In this document: piece after piece, positions 35,078 to 42,611 of the stretch
How positions within the stretch are numbered: the first letter of the stretch is position 1
Layout of the letters: each line of letters begins with the position of its first letter
NCBI RefSeq assembly: GCF_036226365.1
Contig: NZ_CP108462.1
Coordinates: 4,072,501 to 4,136,500, forward strand
Length of the DNA stretch: 64,000 bases
From: Streptomyces sp. NBC_01262
Lineage (GTDB): Bacteria > Actinomycetota > Actinomycetes > Streptomycetales > Streptomycetaceae
Reading direction: 5' to 3'
Notes under the pieces: generated by a model
Seen by the model: only the letters and a program-made list of their open reading frames with translations
What the model was told of the DNA's origin: nothing
Databases searched by the model: none
Program-made: the position numbers and the translations under genes

Positions 35078-35581
35078 TCAGCCCAGACTGCGGCTCCAGG
35101 TCTCGTACACCTCGGAGTTGTCGGCCCGCGTCCAGCCCCAGGCCCCGTACGCCGCCAGAGCCGCGGCATTCGTACGCTCGACGCGCACCGTGGCGAGCCC
35201 CGCGTCGTGGCGGGTGAGCAGTTGCTGCAGCAGCCGGGTGGCGACCCCGCGGCGGCGGTGGGAGGGCAGCACCATCATCTCGACCACGGTGAAGACCTGG
35301 CCGGCGGCCGCGAACTCCTCGTGCCCCGGCCAGGAATCGCCGGCGCTGCCCTCGCGGTAGCCGCAGGCGCAGCCGACCAGCGCGCCCGCCTCGCTGGCGA
35401 TCATCATGTCGAAGCCCGGGTGCTGGACGTAGTCGGCGAAGCGCCGCAGGAAGTCGCGCCGGTCCAGGTACTCCCCGCCGGGCCCGTCGTCGTAGGCCGC
35501 CACAAACATGTCCGCGAAAGCCTCGCGCTGCCCTTCGGCCTGCCATCTGCTGAGCCGCCGCAGGAAAACCGTCTCCGCCAT
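35078..35581 (-). CDS. GNAT-family N-acetyltransferase
   Basis: The product has 167 residues. Acetyl-CoA motif is VVEMMVLPSHRRRGVATRLL, with C-terminal YGAWGWTR. The substrate is unknown. A strong GGGAGGAG precedes the ATG at 35581. It is convergent with the MerR-PP2C gene. Confidence 0.9.
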   Translation of the reverse strand: MAETVFLRRLSRWQAEGQREAFADMFVAAYDDGPGGEYLDRRDFLRRFADYVQHPGFDMMIASEAGALVGCACGYREGSAGDSWPGHEEFAAAGQVFTVVEMMVLPSHRRRGVATRLLQQLLTRHDAGLATVRVERTNAAALAAYGAWGWTRADNSEVYETWSRSLG

Positions 35582-35942
35582 ACGTCTCCTCCCGGCTGCC
35601 AGCACCACCGCGGGCCACTGTCATCGTGACACCACGGGACGGCCCGGGAAATAGCGCCGTCAAGGCCCCGTCCTGCGATCCGGGCGGGCCCGTTACGCCG
35701 GGTGGGGTACGGTGTGGCAGGCGGATCCCATTCGGCTGCGGTGAATCTCCCACTCCGATGAGATGTGTGCTAGTTTGGTTTCAGTTGCAGTTTTGGTACC
35801 CATGAACTCTGTGTGCGCCTGACGGGATGTGACCCTCGGGCGCATTTTCGTTTTTACGGCTTTACCGGATGGGGACAACGCGGCGACGCGGGAATGCGCG
35901 AGGTGCGTGCTCCCGGCAATGCCCCTATCAGAGGAGAATAAA
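35582..35942 (+). promoter_or_regulatory. long upstream/leader region of the cold-shock gene
   Basis: No gene is seen here. The cold-shock gene has a long upstream region with two T-rich patches (35771-35799 and 35846-35863) that are unusual for this GC-rich DNA. AGAGGAGA (35931-35938) is its ribosome-binding site. Long structured leaders that sense temperature are known for csp mRNAs; the presence of one here is inference. Confidence 0.45.
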
Positions 35943-36146
35943 ATGGCTACTGGCACCGTGAAGTGGTTCAACGCGGAAAAGGGCTTCGGCTTCATCGAGC
36001 AGGACGGCGGCGGCGCCGACGTCTTCGCCCACTACTCCAACATCGCCACTTCCGGCTTCCGTGAGCTGCAGGAAGGCCAGAAGGTCTCCTTCGACGTCAC
36101 GCAGGGCCAGAAGGGCCCGCAGGCCGAGAACATCATCCCGGTCTGA
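35943..36146 (+). CDS. cold-shock protein (CspA family)
   Basis: The product has 67 residues, a single OB fold. RNP1 is KGFGFIEQ, RNP2 is DVFAHYS, and it starts MATGTVKWFNAEKG. It binds single-stranded RNA and DNA. In other Streptomyces an SCO5918-family gene lies close to such a csp, as it does here. Confidence 0.97.
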   Translation: MATGTVKWFNAEKGFGFIEQDGGGADVFAHYSNIATSGFRELQEGQKVSFDVTQGQKGPQAENIIPV

Positions 36147-36168
36147 TCGGGACGAATAGCGTCACCTG

Positions 36169-36208
36169 AAGCCGGGGCTCACACCGCGAGGTGCGGGCCC
36201 CGGCTTTT
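36169..36208 (+). terminator. rho-independent terminator of the cold-shock gene
   Basis: A 10-bp stem (AAGCCGGGGC/GCCCCGGCTT) is followed by TTCTCC. The loop is 18 nt. It starts 23 nt after the stop codon. Confidence 0.8.
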
Positions 36209-36550
36209 CTCCTATACGTATACCGGCGTTCATCTGCCCACTCCGGCAGCTCGAACTTCTGCGGGCGCCGACCCGTACAGCGGCGCTTGCACCGCCCCTT
36301 GTCCGACCCCTATCCGGGTCGGAGGTAATTCCGATAATCCACCCCGGTGAATCCGCTCGTGTGATAGACCGGTGATTCGCGCACTTAGGTCCGGTTCCCG
36401 CCCCGGCATACGGAATCCCCTCGCGCGCCCCGACCCGCGCGGCTATGTGCGGCCGGGTCCGGCCGCGCTGCCTGCGCGGCTACCTTCACCCGCCGTTCCA
36501 TGAGAGTCTGGCGACACCGGCAGTCCCCGCCTACCCCTTGCTGAGGCATG
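36209..36550. other. gene-free stretch between the csp terminator and the SCO5918-family gene
   Basis: No gene is seen. An 8-bp inverted repeat (TCCGACCC/GGGTCGGA, 6-nt spacer) lies at 36302-36323. The downstream gene's promoter must lie here, but I could not pinpoint it. A helicase gene usually found between the two genes in relatives is absent. Confidence 0.4.
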
Positions 36551-36790
36551 ATGCGCGTCACCATCGCTCGCCGACACTTCTACATCCACGCGATCGAGGT
36601 GGAGCAGGCGATGAGCGGTGTCTCCCCCGAGCCCGTTTCCGGCGCGTCGGTCAAGATCGGTGGCATCACGTACCCGCTCATGCAGGTGGGTGCCGTCGTG
36701 ACCCGCCAGGACCGGCGCGACTTCAGCGCGGGCGAGGTCATGCGGGCGATGCGGGCGCTGGGTTTCACCGTGGAGAACAGCGGCTCCTGA
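36551..36790 (+). CDS. small SCO5918-family protein
   Basis: The product has 79 residues: MRVTIARRHFYIHAIEVEQA, then GASVKIGGITYPLMQVGAVV and TRQDRRDFSAGEV. This matches the small Streptomyces family usually found beside a cold-shock gene. The role is unknown. Of two adjacent ATGs, 36551 has the better spacing to GAGG at 36543. Confidence 0.8.
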   Translation: MRVTIARRHFYIHAIEVEQAMSGVSPEPVSGASVKIGGITYPLMQVGAVVTRQDRRDFSAGEVMRAMRALGFTVENSGS

Positions 36791-36846
36791 GCCGCCTGAA
36801 CGCCTGAGCCGTCCGGGCTGTCGGTGGCGCGCGGCATGATGGGGCG

Positions 36847-37332
36847 ATGCTGCCGCCTTCCGCCCTGCGGCCCGCGACCGAGTCGATGACCCTGCTCGTC
36901 GCCGCCGTGATCGTCCACGACCGCCAGAACGGTCGGGTCCTGCTCCTGCGGCGCGGCCCCGGCGCCAAGTTCGCCCAGGGCCTGTGGGATCTGCCCACCG
37001 GCAAGGCCGATCCCGGTGAGCCGGTCACCGCCACCGCCGTACGCGAACTGCGCGAGGAGACCGGCCTCGTCGTCGACCCGGCCGCCCTGCGCCTCGCCCA
37101 CCTCATCCACGGCGCCTGGGGCGTCGAATCCCCCAACGGCTTCCTCACCGTCGTCTTCGCCACCGACCAATGGTCAGGCGAGCCCCGCAACGCCGAGCCG
37201 GCCAAGCACTCACAGGTGCGGTGGACCGACATCGCCGCGATCCCCGCCGAGTTCGTCCCGAGCACCCACGCCGCCCTGCACAGCTACCTCGCCGGCGACG
37301 CTGCGGTCTCCCTGCACGGCTGGGACGCCTGA
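36847..37332 (+). CDS. NUDIX hydrolase
   Basis: The product has 161 residues. The Nudix box is intact: GKADPGE, then RELREETGL. It hydrolyses a nucleoside diphosphate derivative of unknown identity; MutT-like house cleaning is likely. An alternative start is at residue 14. Confidence 0.9.
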   Translation: MLPPSALRPATESMTLLVAAVIVHDRQNGRVLLLRRGPGAKFAQGLWDLPTGKADPGEPVTATAVRELREETGLVVDPAALRLAHLIHGAWGVESPNGFLTVVFATDQWSGEPRNAEPAKHSQVRWTDIAAIPAEFVPSTHAALHSYLAGDAAVSLHGWDA

Positions 37333-37375
37333 CCCCGCCGCATCCGACCCCGCGGGCGGGGGAAGACTGCCGTTC

Positions 37376-37645
37376 ATGACTACCCTCCTGCTCATTGCGA
37401 TGCTCATCGTCCTTTCCCATGTACTGACGGTCTCCGCCATGGAAACCCGGTTCAAGCGCCTGGAGCGCAAACTCGACAGGGCCCTCAGGAAGCTCGGCGC
37501 CCTGGAGCCACCGCCGGCCGAGCTTGAGGCCGTCTACGTGCATCTGCGCCGTGGCAAGAAGATCCAGGCCATCAAGGCCTACCGGGAGCTGACCGGCGCG
37601 GACCTGAAAGAAGCGAAGGCCGCGGTCGACCGGATGGCCGACTGA
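37376..37645 (+). CDS. L7/L12 C-terminal-like protein with N-terminal membrane helix
   Basis: The product has 89 residues. A membrane segment (MTTLLLIAMLIVLSHVLTV) and a short basic coiled helix precede KKIQAIKAYRELTGADLKEA, which closely resembles the C-terminal domain of ribosomal protein L7/L12. It is not a ribosomal stalk protein. The function is unknown; it may be a membrane-tethered interaction module. GGGGGAAG lies upstream of ATG 37376. Confidence 0.75.
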   Translation: MTTLLLIAMLIVLSHVLTVSAMETRFKRLERKLDRALRKLGALEPPPAELEAVYVHLRRGKKIQAIKAYRELTGADLKEAKAAVDRMAD

Positions 37646-37745
37646 ACGGCTCGCTCAACGGCTCACTGAACAGCTCGCGCCAGCGGTCCGTATCCATCAT
37701 CGTCCGAGATCGCCGAGAGACCGACGAGACCGTGAGGACCAGCCG

Positions 37746-38219
37746 ATGAACAGCCAGAGCAACCTCTCTTCCCTGCAGGCCCTTCCCGACGGCGAGGCCG
37801 AGCTCCAACTGGTCGTCCACCTGCGGTGGGAGGACCTGGCTGCTCTCGGCCGCGAGGCCAGCCGGCTGGCCGTACGGCTCCAGCGGCCCGTCGGCCTCGA
37901 CGAAGCCGCGACCCAGCACCTCCGCAGCCGCCTCGCCGCTCCGGCCGCCCCCGCCCCGGAACCCGCCCCTCAGGCGGCACCGGCCGCGCCTATCGCCATC
38001 ACGGCCGGTGCCGGGCTTGGTGCCACCGGCAGCGGCGAGCAGACCGCCCGCCACCGCGTGCAGCAGGTCCCGCAGGTGCAGCAGCCCCAGCCCGCACCCG
38101 CAGGCGTGTCGGCCACCATGACCACCACCACTACCCCCGCTGCCACCACACCTACGGTCTCCTCGCTCGCGGGCCGCACGCTCCCGCCGGAGCCGACTCT
38201 CCCGGGAAGCGCCGCCTGA
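37746..38219 (+). CDS. hypothetical protein with low-complexity C-terminus
   Basis: The product has 157 residues. Residues 1-65 (ELQLVVHLRWEDLAALGREA, LQRPVGLDEAATQHLRSRL) look folded and acidic. The rest is Ala/Pro/Thr-rich with a TTTTT run. The ribosome-binding site TGAGGA supports ATG 37746. I do not recognise a family. Confidence 0.55.
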   Translation: MNSQSNLSSLQALPDGEAELQLVVHLRWEDLAALGREASRLAVRLQRPVGLDEAATQHLRSRLAAPAAPAPEPAPQAAPAAPIAITAGAGLGATGSGEQTARHRVQQVPQVQQPQPAPAGVSATMTTTTTPAATTPTVSSLAGRTLPPEPTLPGSAA

Positions 38220-38396
38220 GACCGGCCCACAGGCCGGTCACGGAGGTGAGTTCGATCCGGCTGGCGGCCTTGGAGTCGCGGAGCCGGCCGTTGCGCTGGA
38301 CCGCTTCGCGCAGCGGGCAATGCCCCGGCCCCCGCCCCCGCCCCCGGTCGCTGGGATGACGCGGAATGATCTCCGCGATCGGCCTGTTGCCCCGTC

Positions 38397-38831
38397 ATGA
38401 CCGATGATCCGGATGAGCTGCCCACCCCTCAGGCAGTGGTTCCCCAAGTCGCCGAAATGCGGCTGGTGGTGACCGCCGAGGACTACAACGCGGCCCTCGC
38501 GTTCTACCGCGACACACTGGGCCTACCGGAGCGCGCCGCCTTCAGCTCGGACGGTGGGCGCGTCACCATCCTCGAAGCCGGCCGCGCCACCCTGGAGATC
38601 GCCGACCCGCCGCACGCCGCCTACATCGACCAGGTCGAGGTGGGCCACCGCGCCGCAGGCCACATCCGCGTCGCCTTCCAGGTCCCTGACGCAGCGGCAG
38701 CCACCCGCCGAGCCGAACTGGCAGGCGCGACCGTGGTCAAGGAGCCGGTGGTGACACCCTGGAATTCCCTCAACGCCCGGCTTGAAGGCCCGGCCGGTCT
38801 GCAGCTGACCCTGTTCGAAGAGCTGGGCTGA
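38397..38831 (+). CDS. VOC-family (glyoxalase/bleomycin-resistance-like) protein
   Basis: The product has 144 residues. Paired beta-alpha-beta modules read EMRLVVTAEDYNAALAFYRD and AGHIRVAFQVPDAAAATRRA. The metal ligands expected are partly present. It may be an isomerase, a dioxygenase or a binding protein. The start is uncertain; ATG 38457 would remove 20 residues. Confidence 0.85.
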   Translation: MTDDPDELPTPQAVVPQVAEMRLVVTAEDYNAALAFYRDTLGLPERAAFSSDGGRVTILEAGRATLEIADPPHAAYIDQVEVGHRAAGHIRVAFQVPDAAAATRRAELAGATVVKEPVVTPWNSLNARLEGPAGLQLTLFEELG

Positions 38832-38840
38832 AGCTACGGC

Positions 38841-39452
38841 TCACAGCGTCCGCAGGCCTGCCGGTATGTGCCCGCTGTCGTTCCAGGACAGCAGCGCCGG
38901 CAGCCGTCCCGGGGTGTACCGGATGACCGTCAGTGCCGCGTTGCCGTGATTGAGACCCAGCCAGCGCCATTTGGGGGCGTCCAGCGCGGCCCGCACCAGC
39001 CAGCCGACGAGGAAGTTGTGCGTCACGACCAGCTCGTGGCGCTCTTCTCCGGCCGGACCTTCGGCCGGGCCGGTGAACCGCTCCAGCGCCTGAGCCGCCA
39101 GCGCGGCGCCCTCCTCCCGGTCCTCCTCCGTGACCCAGTCCAGGAAGCGCAGCAGATATCCGGCCGTCTCCTCGGGCAGTTCGTCCTTGTCCGGCATGTA
39201 CGGGACGTAGTCCCCGGCCACCTCGGACCGGCGCAGCGGCGCGCCGTCCAGCTGCCCGGCTATCAGCGACGCGGTCTGGGAGGCCCGTGCCAGCGGCCCG
39301 TGGTGGACAACGGATATCGGCACCTCCCGAAGCCGCTCGCCGAGCAGCACGGCCTGCCGGCGGCCGGTCTCCGTGAGCCCGCTCTCGTCCGGCAGCGCCT
39401 GTCCGTGCCGCGCGAGATACAGATAGCGAGTCGCACCTTCTGTCACGGTCAT
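38841..39452 (-). CDS. histidine phosphatase (phosphoglycerate-mutase-like)
   Basis: The product has 203 residues. The catalytic motif is ARHGQALPDESGLTETGRRQ, with a second His in VVTHNFLVGW. It is a phosphatase of unknown substrate. ATG 39452 has GGGGGA at 8 nt; GTG 39458 is the alternative. It is convergent with the VOC gene. Confidence 0.9.
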   Translation of the reverse strand: MTVTEGATRYLYLARHGQALPDESGLTETGRRQAVLLGERLREVPISVVHHGPLARASQTASLIAGQLDGAPLRRSEVAGDYVPYMPDKDELPEETAGYLLRFLDWVTEEDREEGAALAAQALERFTGPAEGPAGEERHELVVTHNFLVGWLVRAALDAPKWRWLGLNHGNAALTVIRYTPGRLPALLSWNDSGHIPAGLRTL

Positions 39453-39572
39453 TTCCACTTCCCCCGGTTCCCCCTGCTTTCCCCTTCAATTCTTTAGACG
39501 TAGATCCAAACGGATTCGGTTGCCCGTCATGGGAGGATTCACCCCCGATGACCAGCCGAGGGGCGAGCGCCG

Positions 39573-40193
39573 ATGCGTGACCGGACGATCAAGGACTTCC
39601 TGGAAGAGCTGGCCGCCCGGGTGCCGGCCCCGGGCGGAGGCGCCGCCGCCGCTCTGCACGCGGCGCAGGGCGCGGCGCTGGTGGGCATGGTCGCCCGCTA
39701 CAGCACGGGCGAGAAGTACGCGAAGCACCAGGAGACGGTCGAGCGGATCATCGCCGAGAGCGATGAACTGCGCGCCGCCGCCCTCCGATTGGCCGAGGAC
39801 GACGCGGCCGCCTTCACCGCTGTCGCGGACGCTTACAAGCTGCCCAGGGCCACCGACGAGGAGAAAGCGGCCCGCTCGGCCGCCATCGCCGTCTCGCTGA
39901 TCGGCGCGGGGCGCCCGCCCGCCGCCGTGATCGCGCTCGCCGAGCGGGTAGTGGTGCTGGCGGCCGAGCTGCTGCCGGTCGGCAACCCCAACGTCATCTC
40001 GGACGTGGCCGCCGCCAGCGAAGCGGCCCGCGCCGCCGCGACGACCGCCCGCGTGAACGTCGAGATCAACCTCAGCGGCATCAGAGATGAGCAGGCCCGC
40101 GCCGAACTGGGCGCCGCGGCGGGCGCGGTGGACGACATCGCCGCCCTCGCGGGGCACGTCACCGAGGCCGTACGCAAGCAGATCGCCAAATGA
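39573..40193 (+). CDS. cyclodeaminase/cyclohydrolase family protein (FchA-like)
   Basis: The product has 206 residues, all helical. TIKDFLEELAARVPAPGGGA is the hallmark of methenyl-THF cyclohydrolase FchA and of the cyclodeaminase half of FTCD. ELLPVGNPNVISDVAAASEA is also conserved. It is expected to hydrolyse 5,10-methenyl-THF or deaminate 5-formimino-THF. It is coupled to a FolD-like gene by a 4-nt overlap. The symbol is not assigned because both activities are possible. Confidence 0.85.
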   Translation: MRDRTIKDFLEELAARVPAPGGGAAAALHAAQGAALVGMVARYSTGEKYAKHQETVERIIAESDELRAAALRLAEDDAAAFTAVADAYKLPRATDEEKAARSAAIAVSLIGAGRPPAAVIALAERVVVLAAELLPVGNPNVISDVAAASEAARAAATTARVNVEINLSGIRDEQARAELGAAAGAVDDIAALAGHVTEAVRKQIAK

Positions 40194-41050
40194 GCGCGGC
40201 AGACGCCGCCGCCGTTCTCTCCGGCAAGGAGCTCGCCGCCTCGATCCGTACGGAAACGGCCTCGCGCGCCGCCGCGCTGACGGCGGCGGGCAGGCCGCCG
40301 AAGCTGGCGGTCGTCGTCGCCACGGCGGACGAGTCCAGCGCCTGGTACGTCCGCTCCATCGCGCGGGCGGCGGAGAAGGCGGGCATCGGGTGCGACATCG
40401 TCGATCTCGGCGCCGGCGCGAGCGCGGAGGCGATCCGCGCCCGGCTCGCCGGGCTCAGCGACGACCGCGGCGTTCACGGGATCATCCTGCAGACCCCGCT
40501 CCCGGACGGGGCGGCGCTGGAGGACCTGGCGTCGGCCATCTCCTTCGAGAAGGACATCGACGGCGCGAATCCGCTCAGCCTCGGGCGGCTGGTGGCCGGG
40601 CTGCCGGCCTACGCGCCCGCCACCGCCGGAGCCGTCGTGGCGCTGCTTGACCACCACAAGGTCGAGCTGACCGGCCGTCATGTCGCGGTCGTCGGCCGCT
40701 CCACCGTGGTCGGCAAGCCCGCCGCACACCTGCTCCTCGACCGGAATGCCACGGTCACGGTCTGCCACTCCCGCACGGCCGACCTGGCCGCTGTCACCTC
40801 GGCTGCCGATGTCGTGGTCGCGGCCGTCGGCCGCGCCGGACTGATCACCGCGGCCCATGTGCGCCCCGGCGCCGTCGTGATCGACGTCGGCACCAATCCG
40901 ACGGAGGACGGCGGGCTGGTCGGCGACGTGGACGCGGCGTCGGTGTCCGCGCAGGCAGGCGCGCTGACGCCGGTGCCGGGCGGGGTCGGTCCAGTGACCA
41001 CGGCGCTGCTGCTGCAGCACACCGTGCGGGCGGCGGCGAGCGCCGTGTGA
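40190..41050 (+). CDS. FolD-like methylene-THF dehydrogenase, catalytic lysine replaced
   Basis: The product has 286 residues, the size of FolD. The Rossmann part is intact (VAVVGRSTVVGKPAAHLLL; TPVPGGVGPVTTALL), as are Gln (GIILQTPLPDG) and Asp (KDIDG). In E. coli FolD the motif is YVASKRKA with Lys54 essential for cyclohydrolase. Here it is YVRSIARA, with Ile57 in the lysine position and Tyr53 kept. The usual PCTP motif is also changed (APATAG). I infer a dehydrogenase lacking or weak in cyclohydrolase, with the step supplied by the coupled FchA-like gene. Confidence 0.87.
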   Translation: MSAADAAAVLSGKELAASIRTETASRAAALTAAGRPPKLAVVVATADESSAWYVRSIARAAEKAGIGCDIVDLGAGASAEAIRARLAGLSDDRGVHGIILQTPLPDGAALEDLASAISFEKDIDGANPLSLGRLVAGLPAYAPATAGAVVALLDHHKVELTGRHVAVVGRSTVVGKPAAHLLLDRNATVTVCHSRTADLAAVTSAADVVVAAVGRAGLITAAHVRPGAVVIDVGTNPTEDGGLVGDVDAASVSAQAGALTPVPGGVGPVTTALLLQHTVRAAASAV

Positions 41051-41187
41051 TCTCCGCCATGTCAGCACCGCTGTGTGATCCGTGTGAAGGCAGGGGCTGA
41101 CGGGGCTGTTCGCGCTAAGGTTCGTATGGCAGTCTCATTTTCGTCGTCATCCTCACGACCCGAAGACACGACCGAAGAGAAGAACCT

Positions 41188-41877
41188 GTGGCGCCTCTGC
41201 CCATAACGCTCGCGGCCCGGCTGCTGCCGACCGCCGTACTCGCCATTGTCGGCTGGTCCATGTCGACCTCCGGCGGTTCCGGCGCGGACGCGCAGGGCCA
41301 GACGTCCGGTTCGCCCAACCCGTCGGTCAGTTCCTCCGCCTCCGGTTCGGCCTCGACATCCAACGCCTCGTACGCCAAGCCGCCCGCGGCCTGCACGTCG
41401 ATCACCGCCGCCACGCTCAAGAAGCTGGTCCCCGGCGTCAAAACCGCCGGCAAGGAGCTCAAGCTCACCGATCCGACACACCGGACCGGCTGCTCGTGGA
41501 ACGCGCTCAAGGGCTTCGACTACCGCTGGCTCGACGTGACCTTCGAGATAGCCTCCGCCGCCGAGGGGACCGCGACACCGCAGAGTGCCGCCCAGGTGGC
41601 GCACCAGACCTACGTCTCGCAGAAGCAGCCAACGGCCCTGTCCGGGATAGGCAACGAAGCCTCCTTCAGCACCTCGCTGACCAAGGACGACGGGCAGCAG
41701 ACGCAGGAGGCGGTCCTGGTCGTGCGCCAGGGCAACGCGCTGGTCACCGTCACCTACAACGGCAGCGACTTCGAGACCAAGAAGGCCCCGAGCATCGACG
41801 AGGTGAGCAAGGGCGCGCAGTCGGCGGCCAAGGAAGCGCTCGCCGCGCTGGGCAAGGCCTCCACCGTCCTTTCCTGA
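41188..41877 (+). CDS. DUF3558-like exported protein without a lipobox cysteine
   Basis: The product has 229 residues. A hydrophobic N-terminus (LLPTAVLAIVGWSMST) precedes a Ser/Gly-rich linker. The globular part starts near AACTSITAATLKKLVPGVKT and includes RTGCSWNALKGFDYRWLDV. A paralogue at 49672 has IAGC where this gene has IVGW, so the lipidated cysteine is lost. It is probably secreted or anchored by the uncleaved signal. GTG 41188 follows AGAGAAG. Confidence 0.75.
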   Translation: MAPLPITLAARLLPTAVLAIVGWSMSTSGGSGADAQGQTSGSPNPSVSSSASGSASTSNASYAKPPAACTSITAATLKKLVPGVKTAGKELKLTDPTHRTGCSWNALKGFDYRWLDVTFEIASAAEGTATPQSAAQVAHQTYVSQKQPTALSGIGNEASFSTSLTKDDGQQTQEAVLVVRQGNALVTVTYNGSDFETKKAPSIDEVSKGAQSAAKEALAALGKASTVLS

Positions 41878-41913
41878 GCCGCCTCCCGCCTGTGATGGCC
41901 GTTGCGGCCGCCG

Positions 41914-42495
41914 CTATGGCCGCTCCGCGGTGAGATACCGCTGCACGGTCGGTGCCAGCCAGGCGATCACCTCCTCCCGAGTCATCGCGACAGCGGGCGG
42001 GAAACACAGCACATAGCGCGCCAGCGCCATGCCCAGTATCTGCGAGGACGCCAGCGCCGCCCGCGTTCCCGCCTGGTCGGGGTCGGGGCACACGGCGGCC
42101 ACGATCGGCCCCAGCTGCTCACGGAAGATCGTCTGCATGCGCTCGGCCGCGGCCGGGTTCGTCGCGCCGGCCCGCAGCAGCGCGGCGAAGGTCTCGTCCT
42201 GCTCCCACCGGTCGAGGAAGTGCGCGGTGAGCGCGGCCCCGACATGCGTCGTCGGTATGTAGCTGACGTCGGGCAGCCGCAGGTCGAAGTCGGAGGCCGC
42301 CGCGAAGAGCCCCTCCTTGTTCCCGTAGTAGCGCATCACCATCGACGGATCGATGCCCGCCTCCTTGGCGATGGCGCGGATGGTGGCCCGCTCGTATCCG
42401 TCTGCGGCGAAGCGCTCGCGGGCGGCGTCGAGAATCGCGGCGCGGGTGGAGTCGGAGCGGCGGGGACGTGAGTCCGAGGGCTGGGTCGGTGCCAT
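41914..42495 (-). CDS. TetR-family transcriptional regulator
   Basis: The product has 193 residues. The HTH is ATIRAIAKEAGIDPSMVMRY. The C-terminal ligand domain is FNR/PA-like (LLRAGATNPAAAERMQ). It is divergent from a flavin monooxygenase, with repeated CAACnnnnGTTG sites between them, so it probably represses that gene and itself. No ribosome-binding site is visible at ATG 42495 or GTG 42501; leaderless translation is possible. Confidence 0.92.
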   Translation of the reverse strand: MAPTQPSDSRPRRSDSTRAAILDAARERFAADGYERATIRAIAKEAGIDPSMVMRYYGNKEGLFAAASDFDLRLPDVSYIPTTHVGAALTAHFLDRWEQDETFAALLRAGATNPAAAERMQTIFREQLGPIVAAVCPDPDQAGTRAALASSQILGMALARYVLCFPPAVAMTREEVIAWLAPTVQRYLTAERP

Positions 42496-42511
42496 GTCCA
42501 CAACTGTAGGC

Positions 42512-42593
42512 CAACAAGCGTTGACATGTCGAGAGGGGTGTGCCTATCGTTGCCAACAAGCGTTGACCAACAACTGTTGACCAACAATCGTTG
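42512..42593. promoter_or_regulatory. TetR operator array and promoter of the monooxygenase gene
   Basis: Four 12-bp dyads of form CAACnnnnGTTG lie at 42512, 42554, 42568 and 42582. The last three are in exact 14-bp register and the first is 42 bp (three units) from the second. A half site ends at 42552. TTGACA (42521-42526) overlaps the first dyad and TATCGT (42545-42550) could be its -10, so repressor binding would cover the promoter and early transcript. Confidence 0.75.
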
Positions 42594-42611
42594 CACTCGT
42601 AGGAGGAAGCC

